In this document: positions 33,868 through 41,831 of the stretch, one piece after another
Layout: each line of letters starts with the position of its first letter
Numbering within the stretch: position 1 is the stretch's first letter
Source: Bacillus sp. V3B
GTDB taxonomy: Bacteria > Bacillota > Bacilli > Bacillales > Cytobacillaceae
Direction of reading: 5' to 3'
Assembly: GCF_024494465.1 (NCBI RefSeq)
Contig: NZ_JAETXM010000008.1
Coordinates: 89,899-153,898, forward strand
DNA length: 64,000 bases
Translations under genes and position numbers: made by a program
Notes under the pieces: generated by a model
The model's database searches: none
What the model saw: only the letters and a program-made list of their open reading frames with translations
What the model was told of the DNA's origin: nothing

Positions 33868-34964
33868 AGTTGTTCTACTCCTTTCCAGTCATCTTTAATT
33901 TCTTCTAATACAGGCCACTTAGACTGGTCTGTATCGACAATGGTTTGAATCATAGCGAGGGTTTGATCATTAAGAAATAATTCTGGTTCATATACTACTT
34001 CTTTAATATTTTTGTAAAATTCATTTGGAAGAGAGAAATCAATTAGTAAGATGTCATATAATTCTGGTGAGATTGGATTTGCTTCATGATAGGCCTTAAT
34101 CATTTCTCTTACCCAAGTTGTATCCCATCTATATAAATCAGCCATTGTCCCTGTAATTAGTTTTCTTAGATCTCGAATCGGAAGGTCATAGGCAACACCA
34201 TCAAGATCAATGATCCACATTCCATCTTCACCCTTTTGTCCATTTGACCAGCCATAATCTTGATGAACTAATCCCCAATATTCATTTCCTTTTTGTACTA
34301 AATCGAAATAGCTTGATTCCTTTAATCTTTCTAAACTTCTTTTTGCCTGCTCTTCAAATTCATCGATAACATTTAATAAATGTGAGCTTGCGGACATTTC
34401 TTCATAGGCTTTGGCGATGTTTCGAAACCAATCCATTTTAGTGAGCGTTTTTTCATAAGTTTTCGGCCATTTATATAATCTAGAAGCAATTTCAGCACCC
34501 TTTGGAGGAATATAGCCTTTGCTTAAGCGGTGAAATTCCCCCAGAGCGTAGCAAAGTTGCTTAGCTCCTTCTAAATCTTTTGCTACAGGGACCAATGGTT
34601 CAATCCACTCAGCAACAAACCACAACTTGCCACCAGCCTCAATGTAATTATTTCCACTCTTTGTTTTTATAATGGGTGGTACTTTAGCTTTCGTCACTTC
34701 AACCAAATATTCCTGAGCTCCTAGGCTAAACAAACTTCTAGTTGGTCTTCGGTGTAATAACTTTAAACTTTTTGGACCTGAACTCGTTTCAAGTTTCCAA
34801 ATAGCTCCCCCTTTGTCTGGCTTTGTTGTAACCACTTCAATACTCTGTACAGAAAAGTCGTAATATTCAAGAACCTCATTTGCCATTTGACTAATATAAT
34901 CAGGTACAAAAAATTCATGAACAGATTCATCGACTTCCCACGGAACGATTAATAACTCTTCCAT
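33864..34964 (-). CDS. CotS family spore coat protein
   Basis: A 366-residue protein of the CotS/CotI/YtaA family, an aminoglycoside-phosphotransferase-like kinase fold. GLVHQDYGWSNGQ near residue 235 is the catalytic-loop equivalent (HxD...N) and WIIDLDGVAYDLP near residue 255 the metal-binding Asp. The start follows AAGGAGGGG; the longer frame adds 18 residues without signals. It should act in the mother cell during coat assembly. The upstream gap holds copy B of the structured repeat and no recognisable sigma-K promoter. Confidence 0.85.
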   Translation of the reverse strand: MEELLIVPWEVDESVHEFFVPDYISQMANEVLEYYDFSVQSIEVVTTKPDKGGAIWKLETSSGPKSLKLLHRRPTRSLFSLGAQEYLVEVTKAKVPPIIKTKSGNNYIEAGGKLWFVAEWIEPLVPVAKDLEGAKQLCYALGEFHRLSKGYIPPKGAEIASRLYKWPKTYEKTLTKMDWFRNIAKAYEEMSASSHLLNVIDEFEEQAKRSLERLKESSYFDLVQKGNEYWGLVHQDYGWSNGQKGEDGMWIIDLDGVAYDLPIRDLRKLITGTMADLYRWDTTWVREMIKAYHEANPISPELYDILLIDFSLPNEFYKNIKEVVYEPELFLNDQTLAMIQTIVDTDQSKWPVLEEIKDDWKGVEQL

Positions 34965-35061
34965 AATACCCCTCCTTAAAATAATAAGAAATTCCTTTTT
35001 AGAGCAATGAATCGTCAACTGACAATCATACTACCGTAAGTAAGTGTGCGTCATCTCACTA

Positions 35062-35320
35062 TAAAAAAGACTTCCATCTTCTATTAGTGGTCTTTTTCCT
35101 TATCCCTACTGATGGTTATCGTGAAGAGCCCCATTGAGTTTTCTAAGGGCTGAAGCCCAAAGAAAAGACCTTGTCGCACTTATCGGATCTTTACATTAAA
35201 AAGTGAGGCGACCTGCCCAGGAGCGACTAGATTTGGGGAGTTAATCCCCTACCTATCCTTAATCAATTTTCTCTAAGTCTTGAAGTAGGGACCTTACCGC
35301 CCATTAAGATGGGATAAAGG
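35062..35320 (-). repeat. Structured repeat element, copy B
   Basis: A longer, diverged relative of 3750-3908. Shared blocks in the same order are GACTTCCATC, CTACTGATGGTTA, CGCACTTATCGG, GGGGAGTTAATCCCCTACCT, CTCTAAGTCTTGA and CATTAAGATGGGATAAA. It has two extra segments, one containing the hairpin GGGCTGAAGCCC near 35149. Occupies most of the gap between the cotS-like gene and the epimerase gene; the rest is AT-rich with a possible promoter for the epimerase. Confidence 0.6.
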
Positions 35321-35524
35321 TTATAGAAGATTCAACACGTCTTAGGATTTTGCTCTTAATCACTTTATGCTTTCATTCAGTGATCTGTTTGGACAGGTTA
35401 ATTAGATTGTTAATTTTTGTAAAGGAATTTCAAATTTAGATGAATGACTTGTACACATTCCATTATTGAAACATAGTATATTAGACGATCTTATTAAAGC
35501 TAGAGTTTTGAAAGGAGGAGAAGT

Positions 35525-36517
35525 ATGAAGAGAACTTCAAATCAAATCTTTATCACTGGATGTGCAGGCTTCATAGGCTTTCACCTGTCAAAGCGATTAT
35601 TAGATGAGGGATTTTCAGTTCTAGGAATAGATAATATAAATAACTACTATGATACCGATTTAAAACATGACCGATTAAATATATTAACAAAGTATCCACA
35701 TTTTAAATTTATTAAAGGATCAATTGAAAATCTCGAATTACTCGAAAGTATTTTTGATCAATATGATCTGGATGCGGTGTTACATTTAGCAGCTCAAGCA
35801 GGTGTAAGATACAGTTTTATCGATCCCCACGCATATATCCAATCCAATCTTGTTGGCTTTTTTAATATATTAGACTGCTGTCAAAAACATCAAATCTCTC
35901 ATCTTATTTATGCATCATCAAGTTCTGTTTATGGCGGGAACGAGAAAATTCCGTTTTCGATTAGTGACCGTACAGATACCCCTATCAACTTATATGCAGC
36001 TACTAAAAAGTCCAATGAGTTAATGGCCTATACCTATAGCCAATTATATAAGTTGCCTACAACTGGATTACGATTTTTTACTGTTTACGGACCTTGGGGA
36101 AGGCCTGATATGGCGATTTTCTCCTTTAGCAATGCGATTATAAAACAGAAACCGATTGAAATTTATAACTATGGAAATATGAAAAGAGATTTTACCTATA
36201 TCGATGATATAATAGAATCTATCTTTCGTTTAATAAAAAAAGGGCCTCCAAAAGACCCATCATTACCTCCATATAAAATCTATAATATTGGAAACCATCA
36301 GCCTGTCCAATTGAATGACATGATCAAACTTTTGGAAGACCAACTGGGGCAGAAAGCTGTTAAGCAATTACTACCACTCCATCCCGGGGAAGTTCCAGAA
36401 ACATTTGCGGCTATTGATGATTTAATAAAAGATATTAATTATAAACCAACAGTATCTATTGAAGAGGGAATCAAAAGGTTTATCAAATGGTATAAAGATT
36501 ACTATAAAATCTCGTAA
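35525..36517 (+). CDS. NAD-dependent sugar epimerase (UDP-glucuronate 4-epimerase type)
   Basis: A 330-residue extended SDR. The NAD-binding motif TGCAGFIGFH lies near residue 11, the catalytic YAATKKSNE near residue 156, and GLRFFTVYGPWGRPDMA near residue 180, which is the typical UDP-glucuronate 4-epimerase/YtcB signature. Start follows GAAAGGAGGAG. In B. subtilis ytcB is next to cotS/cotSA-region genes, matching the neighbours here, so a role in spore-coat or surface polysaccharide is likely. The position on the opposite strand shows it is transcribed separately. Confidence 0.88.
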   Translation: MKRTSNQIFITGCAGFIGFHLSKRLLDEGFSVLGIDNINNYYDTDLKHDRLNILTKYPHFKFIKGSIENLELLESIFDQYDLDAVLHLAAQAGVRYSFIDPHAYIQSNLVGFFNILDCCQKHQISHLIYASSSSVYGGNEKIPFSISDRTDTPINLYAATKKSNELMAYTYSQLYKLPTTGLRFFTVYGPWGRPDMAIFSFSNAIIKQKPIEIYNYGNMKRDFTYIDDIIESIFRLIKKGPPKDPSLPPYKIYNIGNHQPVQLNDMIKLLEDQLGQKAVKQLLPLHPGEVPETFAAIDDLIKDINYKPTVSIEEGIKRFIKWYKDYYKIS

Positions 36518-36656
36518 TGAATAACGATTATTATTCTTTTATTTCTTTATATCAAGTTAACATTTTAAAAATTGAGTGCACTAAATCGTACACATACTAT
36601 CGCAGAACTTTTCCATAGTGTACTATAGTTGTTTTTAAACCATACAATAATCACAG

Positions 36657-36797
36657 TTACGATAGTAACACAGTGGAGAGTACTAGAATTTGTTCTTTAG
36701 TTATCCTAGGTATCATTGTTAAACGAAATGCTGTCAAAAATTGATTAATTAAAGCAATGGCTAAAACAATCGTACGAATAACTGTACCTTTATCCAT
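36657..36797 (-). pseudogene. Remnant of SPP1-type phage holin
   Basis: A 46-residue frame beginning MDKGTVIRTIVLAIALINQF, which strongly resembles the start of SPP1-family holins (one hydrophobic helix, then a turn). The expected second helix is missing because the frame soon loses similarity and stops. GGAG lies nine bases upstream. No other phage gene is adjacent. I read it as an isolated truncated phage gene. Confidence 0.55.
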
Positions 36798-36889
36798 CGT
36801 AATTGTCTCCATACAATTAAAATATGTTCACTTTCAATATTGTCTAACTTTGTTCTCACAATATCCATAAAAGCTCTTCTGGCAAAAAC

Positions 36890-36913
36890 AGGTGACAGGC
36901 ACGATCCATTATC
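36890..36913. repeat. Left half of a long hairpin repeat
   Basis: AGGTGACAGGCACGATCCATTATC without its right arm; a decayed copy in the gap upstream of the CBS-domain gene. Confidence 0.6.
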
Positions 36914-37041
36914 AAACTTTCTAAATAATTTTGCAATAAACTTGTCAGGTTTTCTTATCTAATTTTGAAATTAAGAATAATTGGAAAGCAGTAGGAGAAA
37001 AATAACAAAGTACAAACAATTGAGAAAAGGGGATGACAAAT

Positions 37042-37464
37042 ATGACAACAGTCTCTGAAGTTATGACAAAAGATGTGAAGGTATGTACACCACATGATTC
37101 TGTAACGGCTGCAGCAAAAATTATGCGTGATATCAATTGTGGTTCTGTACCAGTTTGTGAGGGCAAAAAAGTGGTCGGTATGATTACCGATCGTGATATC
37201 GTATTAAATTGTGTTGCAGATGGTAAAGATGGCAATAGCGTTCATTGTGGTGATTTTATGACAACAGATGTAATCACTTGTTCACCTGATACAGATGTTC
37301 ATGAATGCGCTCGAATGATGGCTGACCAACAAATACGCCGTATTCCTGTTATACAAAATGAAGAAATGATTGGTATTTGTGCTATTGGTGATCTTGCAAC
37401 GGTCAATATTTATGCCAACGAAGCAGGAGAAGCTTTAAGTCAAATTTCTAAACCACTTCATTAA
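37042..37464 (+). CDS. CBS domain pair protein
   Basis: A 140-residue cytoplasmic protein made of two CBS motifs (residues ~1-60 and ~68-130). VSEVMTKDVKVCTPHDSV and GMITDRDIVLNCV mark the first, DFMTTDVITCSPDTDV and RRIPVIQNEEMIGICAIGDL the second. Such stand-alone pairs (for example B. subtilis YhcV) bind adenine nucleotides and are often stress-linked. The first ATG at 37033 overlaps the ribosome binding site AAAAGGGG, so the second, nine bases later, is used. Confidence 0.88.
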   Translation: MTTVSEVMTKDVKVCTPHDSVTAAAKIMRDINCGSVPVCEGKKVVGMITDRDIVLNCVADGKDGNSVHCGDFMTTDVITCSPDTDVHECARMMADQQIRRIPVIQNEEMIGICAIGDLATVNIYANEAGEALSQISKPLH

Positions 37465-37472
37465 AAACCAGA

Positions 37473-37518
37473 ATATAAAAGCCGATTTCATCAAGAAAAA
37501 AATTGGCTTTTATATCTA
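37473..37518 (+). terminator. Terminator-like hairpin after the CBS gene
   Basis: Arms ATATAAAAGCCGAT and ATTGGCTTTTATAT pair over 14 bp with one wobble; followed by a hairpin repeat 25 bp later. Confidence 0.55.
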
Positions 37519-37542
37519 GCGAAAAATTCACAGTGACCAAAA

Positions 37543-37589
37543 ACAGGTGACAGGCACCATCCAAATAATGGATGGTGCCTGTCACCTGT
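37543..37589. repeat. Long hairpin repeat between convergent genes
   Basis: ACAGGTGACAGGCACCATCC pairs with GGATGGTGCCTGTCACCTGT. A compensatory A/T change at the fourth position of the core keeps pairing intact. It is followed by TTTTTT and lies between the CBS and OFA-transporter stops. Confidence 0.9.
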
Positions 37590-37609
37590 TTTTTCTAACT
37601 GTGATTCAA

Positions 37610-38812
37610 TTAAGCTTCTCTTTCCTGTAGTCTTTTTATAGGGGCTTTCTTTGGCACTTTTACAAACTTGGCCATAACTATTGCTAATAGACAGATAAGA
37701 CCAGCTAACAAAAAGGATTGAGTGAAAGGAAGAACTTTCACGACAAGCGGACCGACAAAAGCAGATAAACCGTATGCTTGATACATAAAACCATAGTTGC
37801 TTCCCATATTTTTAGTTCCGTAGTAATCTGCTGTCATTGAAGGAAATACCGCTAAAAATCCGCCAAAGCAAAAGCCTATTAACGAAGTAGCGATTAAAAA
37901 TATCGGATAGTTCATCATACCTGTACTCATATAAAACATGATTATGGCTGTTAAACCGTAGATCACCATCAGCGTATTCTTTCGCCCGAAACGATCTGAT
38001 AAATTCCCTAAAACAATTCGTCCAGCTGCATTAAATAACGCAATGACCATAACCGCATTTCCAGCTTGTTCAAGAGTTAAGTTAACTAAATCCACACCGA
38101 TATCCACTGCGAAACTAATGACCAGCAGTCCAGACACGCTACCAAATAAAAACATAAACCACAATAAATAAAATTGATGTGTGCTTAGCATTTGTTTCGG
38201 TGTAAACTCACTGCTTGTATCAACAAAAGTACTTGCCTGATTTGTAGACAATGGCTCTTCTGTCGGTGGATTTTTCAATAATTGTGCACCTGCAACAACT
38301 AGTAACAAATAAATAACACCTAAATATAAAAAGGTGGACGATACTCCTGAAAGTTCAATCAAATAGCTAATAACCGGCTTGTATACGAGTCCCCCTAACC
38401 CAAACCCAGCTACTGCTACTCCACTAATAAATCCTCTTTTATCAGGGAACCACTTCACACATGCCGAAAGTGGGCAAACATACGTCATTCCTATTCCAAT
38501 TCCACCGATGATACCGTAAAAGAAATAAAGTTGAAATAACGTCGTCGCTTGACTTGCTAACATTAACCCAATTCCGAGTAACAATCCGCCGATCGTCGCT
38601 ACCCATCTAGGTCCAATTTGATCCTGAAGCCTTCCTGCGAAAATCGTTGTAAACGCCATGACTGCAATCGTAATCGAAAACGTAACGACAACATCTTCCC
38701 TAGCCCAGCCAAATTTATCAATAAGTGGCTGATTAAATAAACTCCATGCATACACAGCCCCTAAATTCAATTGAATGAGAACTGCACCCAAAACTACTAA
38801 CCATCGATTCAC
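37610..38812 (-). CDS. OFA family MFS transporter (oxalate/formate antiporter-like)
   Basis: A 400-residue, 12-helix MFS protein. The start VVLGAVLIQLNLGAVYAWSLF and GIGIGMTYVCPLSACVKWFP near residue 105 are typical of the oxalate:formate antiporter group, as are AGRLQDQIGPR near residue 60 and LGNLSDRFGRK near residue 260. Members carry monocarboxylates; the substrate is not determinable here. A GTG start follows AAGGAGG by ten bases. A strong terminator-type hairpin lies in the untranslated leader, implying controlled read-through. Confidence 0.85.
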   Translation of the reverse strand: MNRWLVVLGAVLIQLNLGAVYAWSLFNQPLIDKFGWAREDVVVTFSITIAVMAFTTIFAGRLQDQIGPRWVATIGGLLLGIGLMLASQATTLFQLYFFYGIIGGIGIGMTYVCPLSACVKWFPDKRGFISGVAVAGFGLGGLVYKPVISYLIELSGVSSTFLYLGVIYLLLVVAGAQLLKNPPTEEPLSTNQASTFVDTSSEFTPKQMLSTHQFYLLWFMFLFGSVSGLLVISFAVDIGVDLVNLTLEQAGNAVMVIALFNAAGRIVLGNLSDRFGRKNTLMVIYGLTAIIMFYMSTGMMNYPIFLIATSLIGFCFGGFLAVFPSMTADYYGTKNMGSNYGFMYQAYGLSAFVGPLVVKVLPFTQSFLLAGLICLLAIVMAKFVKVPKKAPIKRLQEREA

Positions 38813-38871
38813 GATAAAAACCTCCTTAAAAACTTAACCTATTAAATTGTAAGAATAATCAATTTCCATAA

Positions 38872-38921
38872 AAAAAGAGACCAACGGTGATGGATTAAAG
38901 CATCAACGTTGGTCTCTTCTG
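38872..38921 (-). promoter_or_regulatory. Leader terminator/attenuator of the OFA transporter
   Basis: An 18-bp stem (AAGAGACCAACGTTGATG / CATCACCGTTGGTCTCTT on the minus strand) with an eight-base loop, followed by seven T residues, about 60 bp before the gene start. A promoter-like TATAAT lies about 130 bp further upstream (near 39056). The RNA between them contains further small hairpins. I see no T-box or known aptamer core. Confidence 0.6.
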
Positions 38922-39218
38922 CACTCACATTTAGTGTTTACGTAAGCCACCAAAACGATTATTCAATTAAACTAGATTAAAATTAAAATATGAATGACTT
39001 CTTTTCCCCTTGTCCAAAGACATTGGCAAAAGCTATCAATATTATTCTACATTATAAGATACAATGTGTCATATGTCAAATCAATATTTCGAACGTTTTA
39101 ATTCGTGACGATTCATGACGAATATAATTTAAGGAATCAAATGTACATTTTCCTATAGGAACGTGCATTCATTTCCCTATTTTATTGAATCCTCCCTTTT
39201 AACATACTATATTCAATG

Positions 39219-39581
39219 TTAAAAGCTTTTCTCATAATCACTTAGTAATTTAAATATCATCACTCGTTCTCCTGTACGAGAGCTTATATCAGTATAAAAA
39301 CTTTTCACTTCTACCCCAGTTATATTTAGAATAATTTCATTTAGATCCTCTATTCCTGATTCAACTAGCTCAGATCGAATTTTCTTTATAGATAAGAGTC
39401 CCTCTTTTGTTTTACAAACTGAATATTCTGCTGGTGTAAGAATCCCTTTTAATGTCACAATAATCATATCTCGTAAAATGTCGGCCTTAACAGATATAGA
39501 ACCGCGTCCAAGGTAGTCTTTCTCCCATTGAGTTATAGCTTTACTTATTTTTGCTTCAATAGAACCTTTTGATTTGTCCAT
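39219..39581 (-). CDS. DUF2294 family protein
   Basis: A 120-residue cytoplasmic protein. GSIEAKISKAITQWEKDYLGRG and DMIIVTLKGILTPAEY at the N-terminus and GVEVKSFYTDISSRTGERVMIF near the C-terminus fit DUF2294, whose function is unknown; relatives often occur near formate dehydrogenase or molybdenum genes in bacilli. The start is the ATG following GGAGAGGGAAG. A hairpin with a T tract directly precedes the ribosome binding site. Confidence 0.75.
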   Translation of the reverse strand: MDKSKGSIEAKISKAITQWEKDYLGRGSISVKADILRDMIIVTLKGILTPAEYSVCKTKEGLLSIKKIRSELVESGIEDLNEIILNITGVEVKSFYTDISSRTGERVMIFKLLSDYEKSF

Positions 39582-39595
39582 AGTCTTCCCTCTCC

Positions 39596-39654
39596 AACAA
39601 AAAATCGGTATACTCTCTAAACTAATCAACTAGTCAAAGAAATATACCGATTTA
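39596..39654 (-). promoter_or_regulatory. Leader hairpin of the DUF2294 gene
   Basis: Arms AAATCGGTATA and TATACCGATTT separated by about 30 bases; the minus-strand transcript continues with TTTTTTG and then the ribosome binding site. It could be an attenuator or the end of an upstream transcript. Confidence 0.45.
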
Positions 39655-39834
39655 GCTTATTTTCCCTTTAAACTTTTTAAAGAATGCTTTTTCAAATAGT
39701 CACTAAAAAATTATTAATGATATGCTAAAGCTTCTATTCTATTCAAATTATATATAAATATCTCTCGGTTATTAAATTTAAATATACTTTATTCTTGTTT
39801 ATAGAAAATGTCAACATATAATTAACAGAAAAAT

Positions 39835-39877
39835 AGGTGCCAGACACCATCCAGTATTTGGATAGTGCCTGACACCT
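39835..39877. repeat. Long hairpin repeat in a divergent intergenic region
   Basis: AGGTGCCAGACACCATCC pairs imperfectly with GGATAGTGCCTGACACCT. Unusual in lying between two gene starts rather than after a stop codon. The rest of the 39655-39980 gap is AT-rich. Confidence 0.8.
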
Positions 39878-39982
39878 GTTTGTTAATTCACAGAAACTTC
39901 ATTAGGAGAGTCTATGAAAACTGATGTATAGTTTAGTATAAATAAGAAATTTAACATCGAGAAACTGAAAAGAGGTTAAAGT

Positions 39983-41002
39983 ATGAAGTTGAAGGATAGC
40001 GAAATAAAGGTGAAAAAAGGTTCTGTATTATTAGAAAGTCAGACAGTAAAAGATTTTGTATTCCATAACCGTTATGTTTGTGCACCTTTTGATATTTCAA
40101 AAGCAACAAAAGCTGGGATCATTACAGAGGAGCTATTGTCCATTTACGAACAGCGTAAAGGTCCTTCATTAATCGTAGTAGAGCAAGCTGCCATTGCCCC
40201 ATCTGGTCAATATAGAGAAAAGCTGATTTTCGTAGACCGTGATGAATGTATTGAGGGTTTGTCTAAACTTGCAGCTGTCATACATCGTAACAACCAGGTA
40301 GCGGTTGTACAGATTAATCATGCCGGGAGCGCTGCAGATACTTCTTTAACAGGAATGGTGGCTTTGGCCCCCTCAGTCGTAATCAACCCCGCCATTGAGA
40401 GCTCTTTACCAAGAGCCTTGACTATACCTGAAATTCATGAGATAAGAGAGAATTTCGTCCAAGCTGCTCTACGTGTTAAAAAAGCTGGTTTTGATGGTGT
40501 TGAAATTCACAACTGCCACGGCTTTTTGTTAACACAATTTCTTTCACCACTCACCAATTTAAGGACGGATGAATACGGAGGGAGTTTGAAAAATCGAAGT
40601 CGCCTTCTTTTGGAGATTGTTACAGCAGTACGCAAAGCGGTTGGCGAAGATTTTCTCCTTTTGGTTCGCTTAGGCTTGGATGATCTTTTACCAGGTGGGA
40701 CGACATTGGAAGAAGGATGTGTAGTCGCTAAAAAGCTAGAGGAAGCTGGCATTGATATTCTTGATGTATCATCTGGGCTTATGTCTCCCTTGGGCTTACC
40801 AGGTCCTGCCATGTTAAGAGATATGCTTAGAGAGGTTAAAGGACATCTAACTATTCCTGTTATTGGTGCAGGTGAATTAGAGAACATTGAAATCTCATCA
40901 GATATGGTGGAAAAGGGAGAAGTAGACTTTATTGCCCTCGGCAGGAAAATAATGAATCAACCCAATTATGTAGAAGACTTATTAGAAAAAATAAGAAACT
41001 AG
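39983..41002 (+). CDS. NADH:flavin oxidoreductase, Old Yellow Enzyme family
   Basis: A 339-residue FMN-containing TIM barrel. VQINHAG near residue 113 and FDGVEIHNCHGFLLTQFLSP near residue 172 are the flavin- and substrate-binding motifs; TDEYGGSLKNRSRLLLEI follows at about 195 and the C-terminal EVDFIALGRKIMNQPN binds the FMN phosphate. The family reduces activated double bonds with NAD(P)H. The start follows AAAGAGG. Its TAG stop codon lies inside a short hairpin repeat. Confidence 0.88.
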   Translation: MKLKDSEIKVKKGSVLLESQTVKDFVFHNRYVCAPFDISKATKAGIITEELLSIYEQRKGPSLIVVEQAAIAPSGQYREKLIFVDRDECIEGLSKLAAVIHRNNQVAVVQINHAGSAADTSLTGMVALAPSVVINPAIESSLPRALTIPEIHEIRENFVQAALRVKKAGFDGVEIHNCHGFLLTQFLSPLTNLRTDEYGGSLKNRSRLLLEIVTAVRKAVGEDFLLLVRLGLDDLLPGGTTLEEGCVVAKKLEEAGIDILDVSSGLMSPLGLPGPAMLRDMLREVKGHLTIPVIGAGELENIEISSDMVEKGEVDFIALGRKIMNQPNYVEDLLEKIRN

Positions 41003-41020
41003 GTGCCAGGCACCTAGTTG
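40998..41020. repeat. Short hairpin repeat between convergent genes
   Basis: AACTAGGTGCCAGGCACCTAGTT is a perfect palindrome; it contains the TAG stop of the OYE gene and abuts the stop of the HesB-like gene. Confidence 0.9.
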
Positions 41021-41296
41021 TTAGCAACAGTCACTAGCACCTAATAGAACCAATCCTGCACCCTCTTGATTTTCTTCTTTATCTAAGGTTAACTCTGCCG
41101 TTCCCGTAACTTGTGAATCAAACGCTACTCTAATTCCGTTAATAGTTTCAATCGTATCAAATTCCTCTGATTTATCTAAGGAAATTGCAAATTGTGGTCC
41201 ACAGCAACCAGCAACAGAAGTTAGACGAATACCTTCTGCACCTTTTTCACTTAAAAAGTTTTCTAAAAGTTGTTTAGCCCCATCTGTAATTTTCAT
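41021..41296 (-). CDS. HesB/IscA-like protein at the end of the ars operon
   Basis: A 91-residue protein of the HesB/IscA fold. Cysteines occur as AGCCGP near residue 29 and as the C-terminal SDCC, an arrangement like but not identical to the C-x(n)-C-x-C of IscA. Related short proteins occur in bacterial arsenic operons. It may bind a metal or metalloid. The start follows AAGGAGGAG. It is the last gene of the minus-strand ars block. Confidence 0.78.
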   Translation of the reverse strand: MKITDGAKQLLENFLSEKGAEGIRLTSVAGCCGPQFAISLDKSEEFDTIETINGIRVAFDSQVTGTAELTLDKEENQEGAGLVLLGASDCC

Positions 41297-41323
41297 ATGT
41301 TTCTCCTCCTTGAATTTCATTTA

Positions 41324-41752
41324 CTATGCACTTGGAAAGATTCGTTTTAATGTTTCTTTCATCTCTGTTTTTACATTAATTTTTGGTCTTGCTACCTTAG
41401 CCATTTCTTCTGCCTCTTCAATGGTACTTGCTTTCCCTAAAGCCAAAAGTGTTCCAATCGCAACAGTTCCTGTACGGTTACTACCACCTTGACAGTGAAA
41501 GTACACAACTTTTCCATCATGATATTCATTTACTACCCGATCAATCGATCTCTTTACAGAGTCATCTTGCTGATCTGCATCATCCACAATTGGACTATGC
41601 ACACGATTATATTTTGATTCTTCTGTTGGTGCCTCTGCTCTTAAATCAAAAATAATATCTACTTTTTCATTTTTCATCATATCTTCTACATCATCTGCAC
41701 CACCGATATACACACGACCTTTTACTAATTCATGATAATTCTTTGTTGTCAT
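41324..41752 (-). CDS. Dual-specificity phosphatase-like protein
   Basis: A 142-residue cytoplasmic cysteine phosphatase. The catalytic loop VYFHCQGGSNRTG (HCX5R) lies near residue 90, and the general-acid region is near VDDADQQDD. The fold resembles the DSP/PTP superfamily. It is separated from arsA by about 80 bp and from the HesB-like gene by about 25 bp. Such a phosphatase is not part of the classic ars system; since arsenate and phosphate are analogues it may act on a related ester, but this is speculation. Confidence 0.78.
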   Translation of the reverse strand: MTTKNYHELVKGRVYIGGADDVEDMMKNEKVDIIFDLRAEAPTEESKYNRVHSPIVDDADQQDDSVKRSIDRVVNEYHDGKVVYFHCQGGSNRTGTVAIGTLLALGKASTIEEAEEMAKVARPKINVKTEMKETLKRIFPSA

Positions 41753-41831
41753 TTTTCTCCTCCAACACAATGGACTTATTCCAATTATAAATAATATTTC
41801 CTTCTACATACCTTTTGAAAAATGCTTAAAC

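Noticed and set aside
38813..39080. T-box or known riboswitch upstream of the OFA transporter
   Set aside because: No GGGTGG-type T-box sequence and no conserved core of purine, SAM, FMN, lysine or other aptamers familiar to me was found; only a terminator and small hairpins can be supported.
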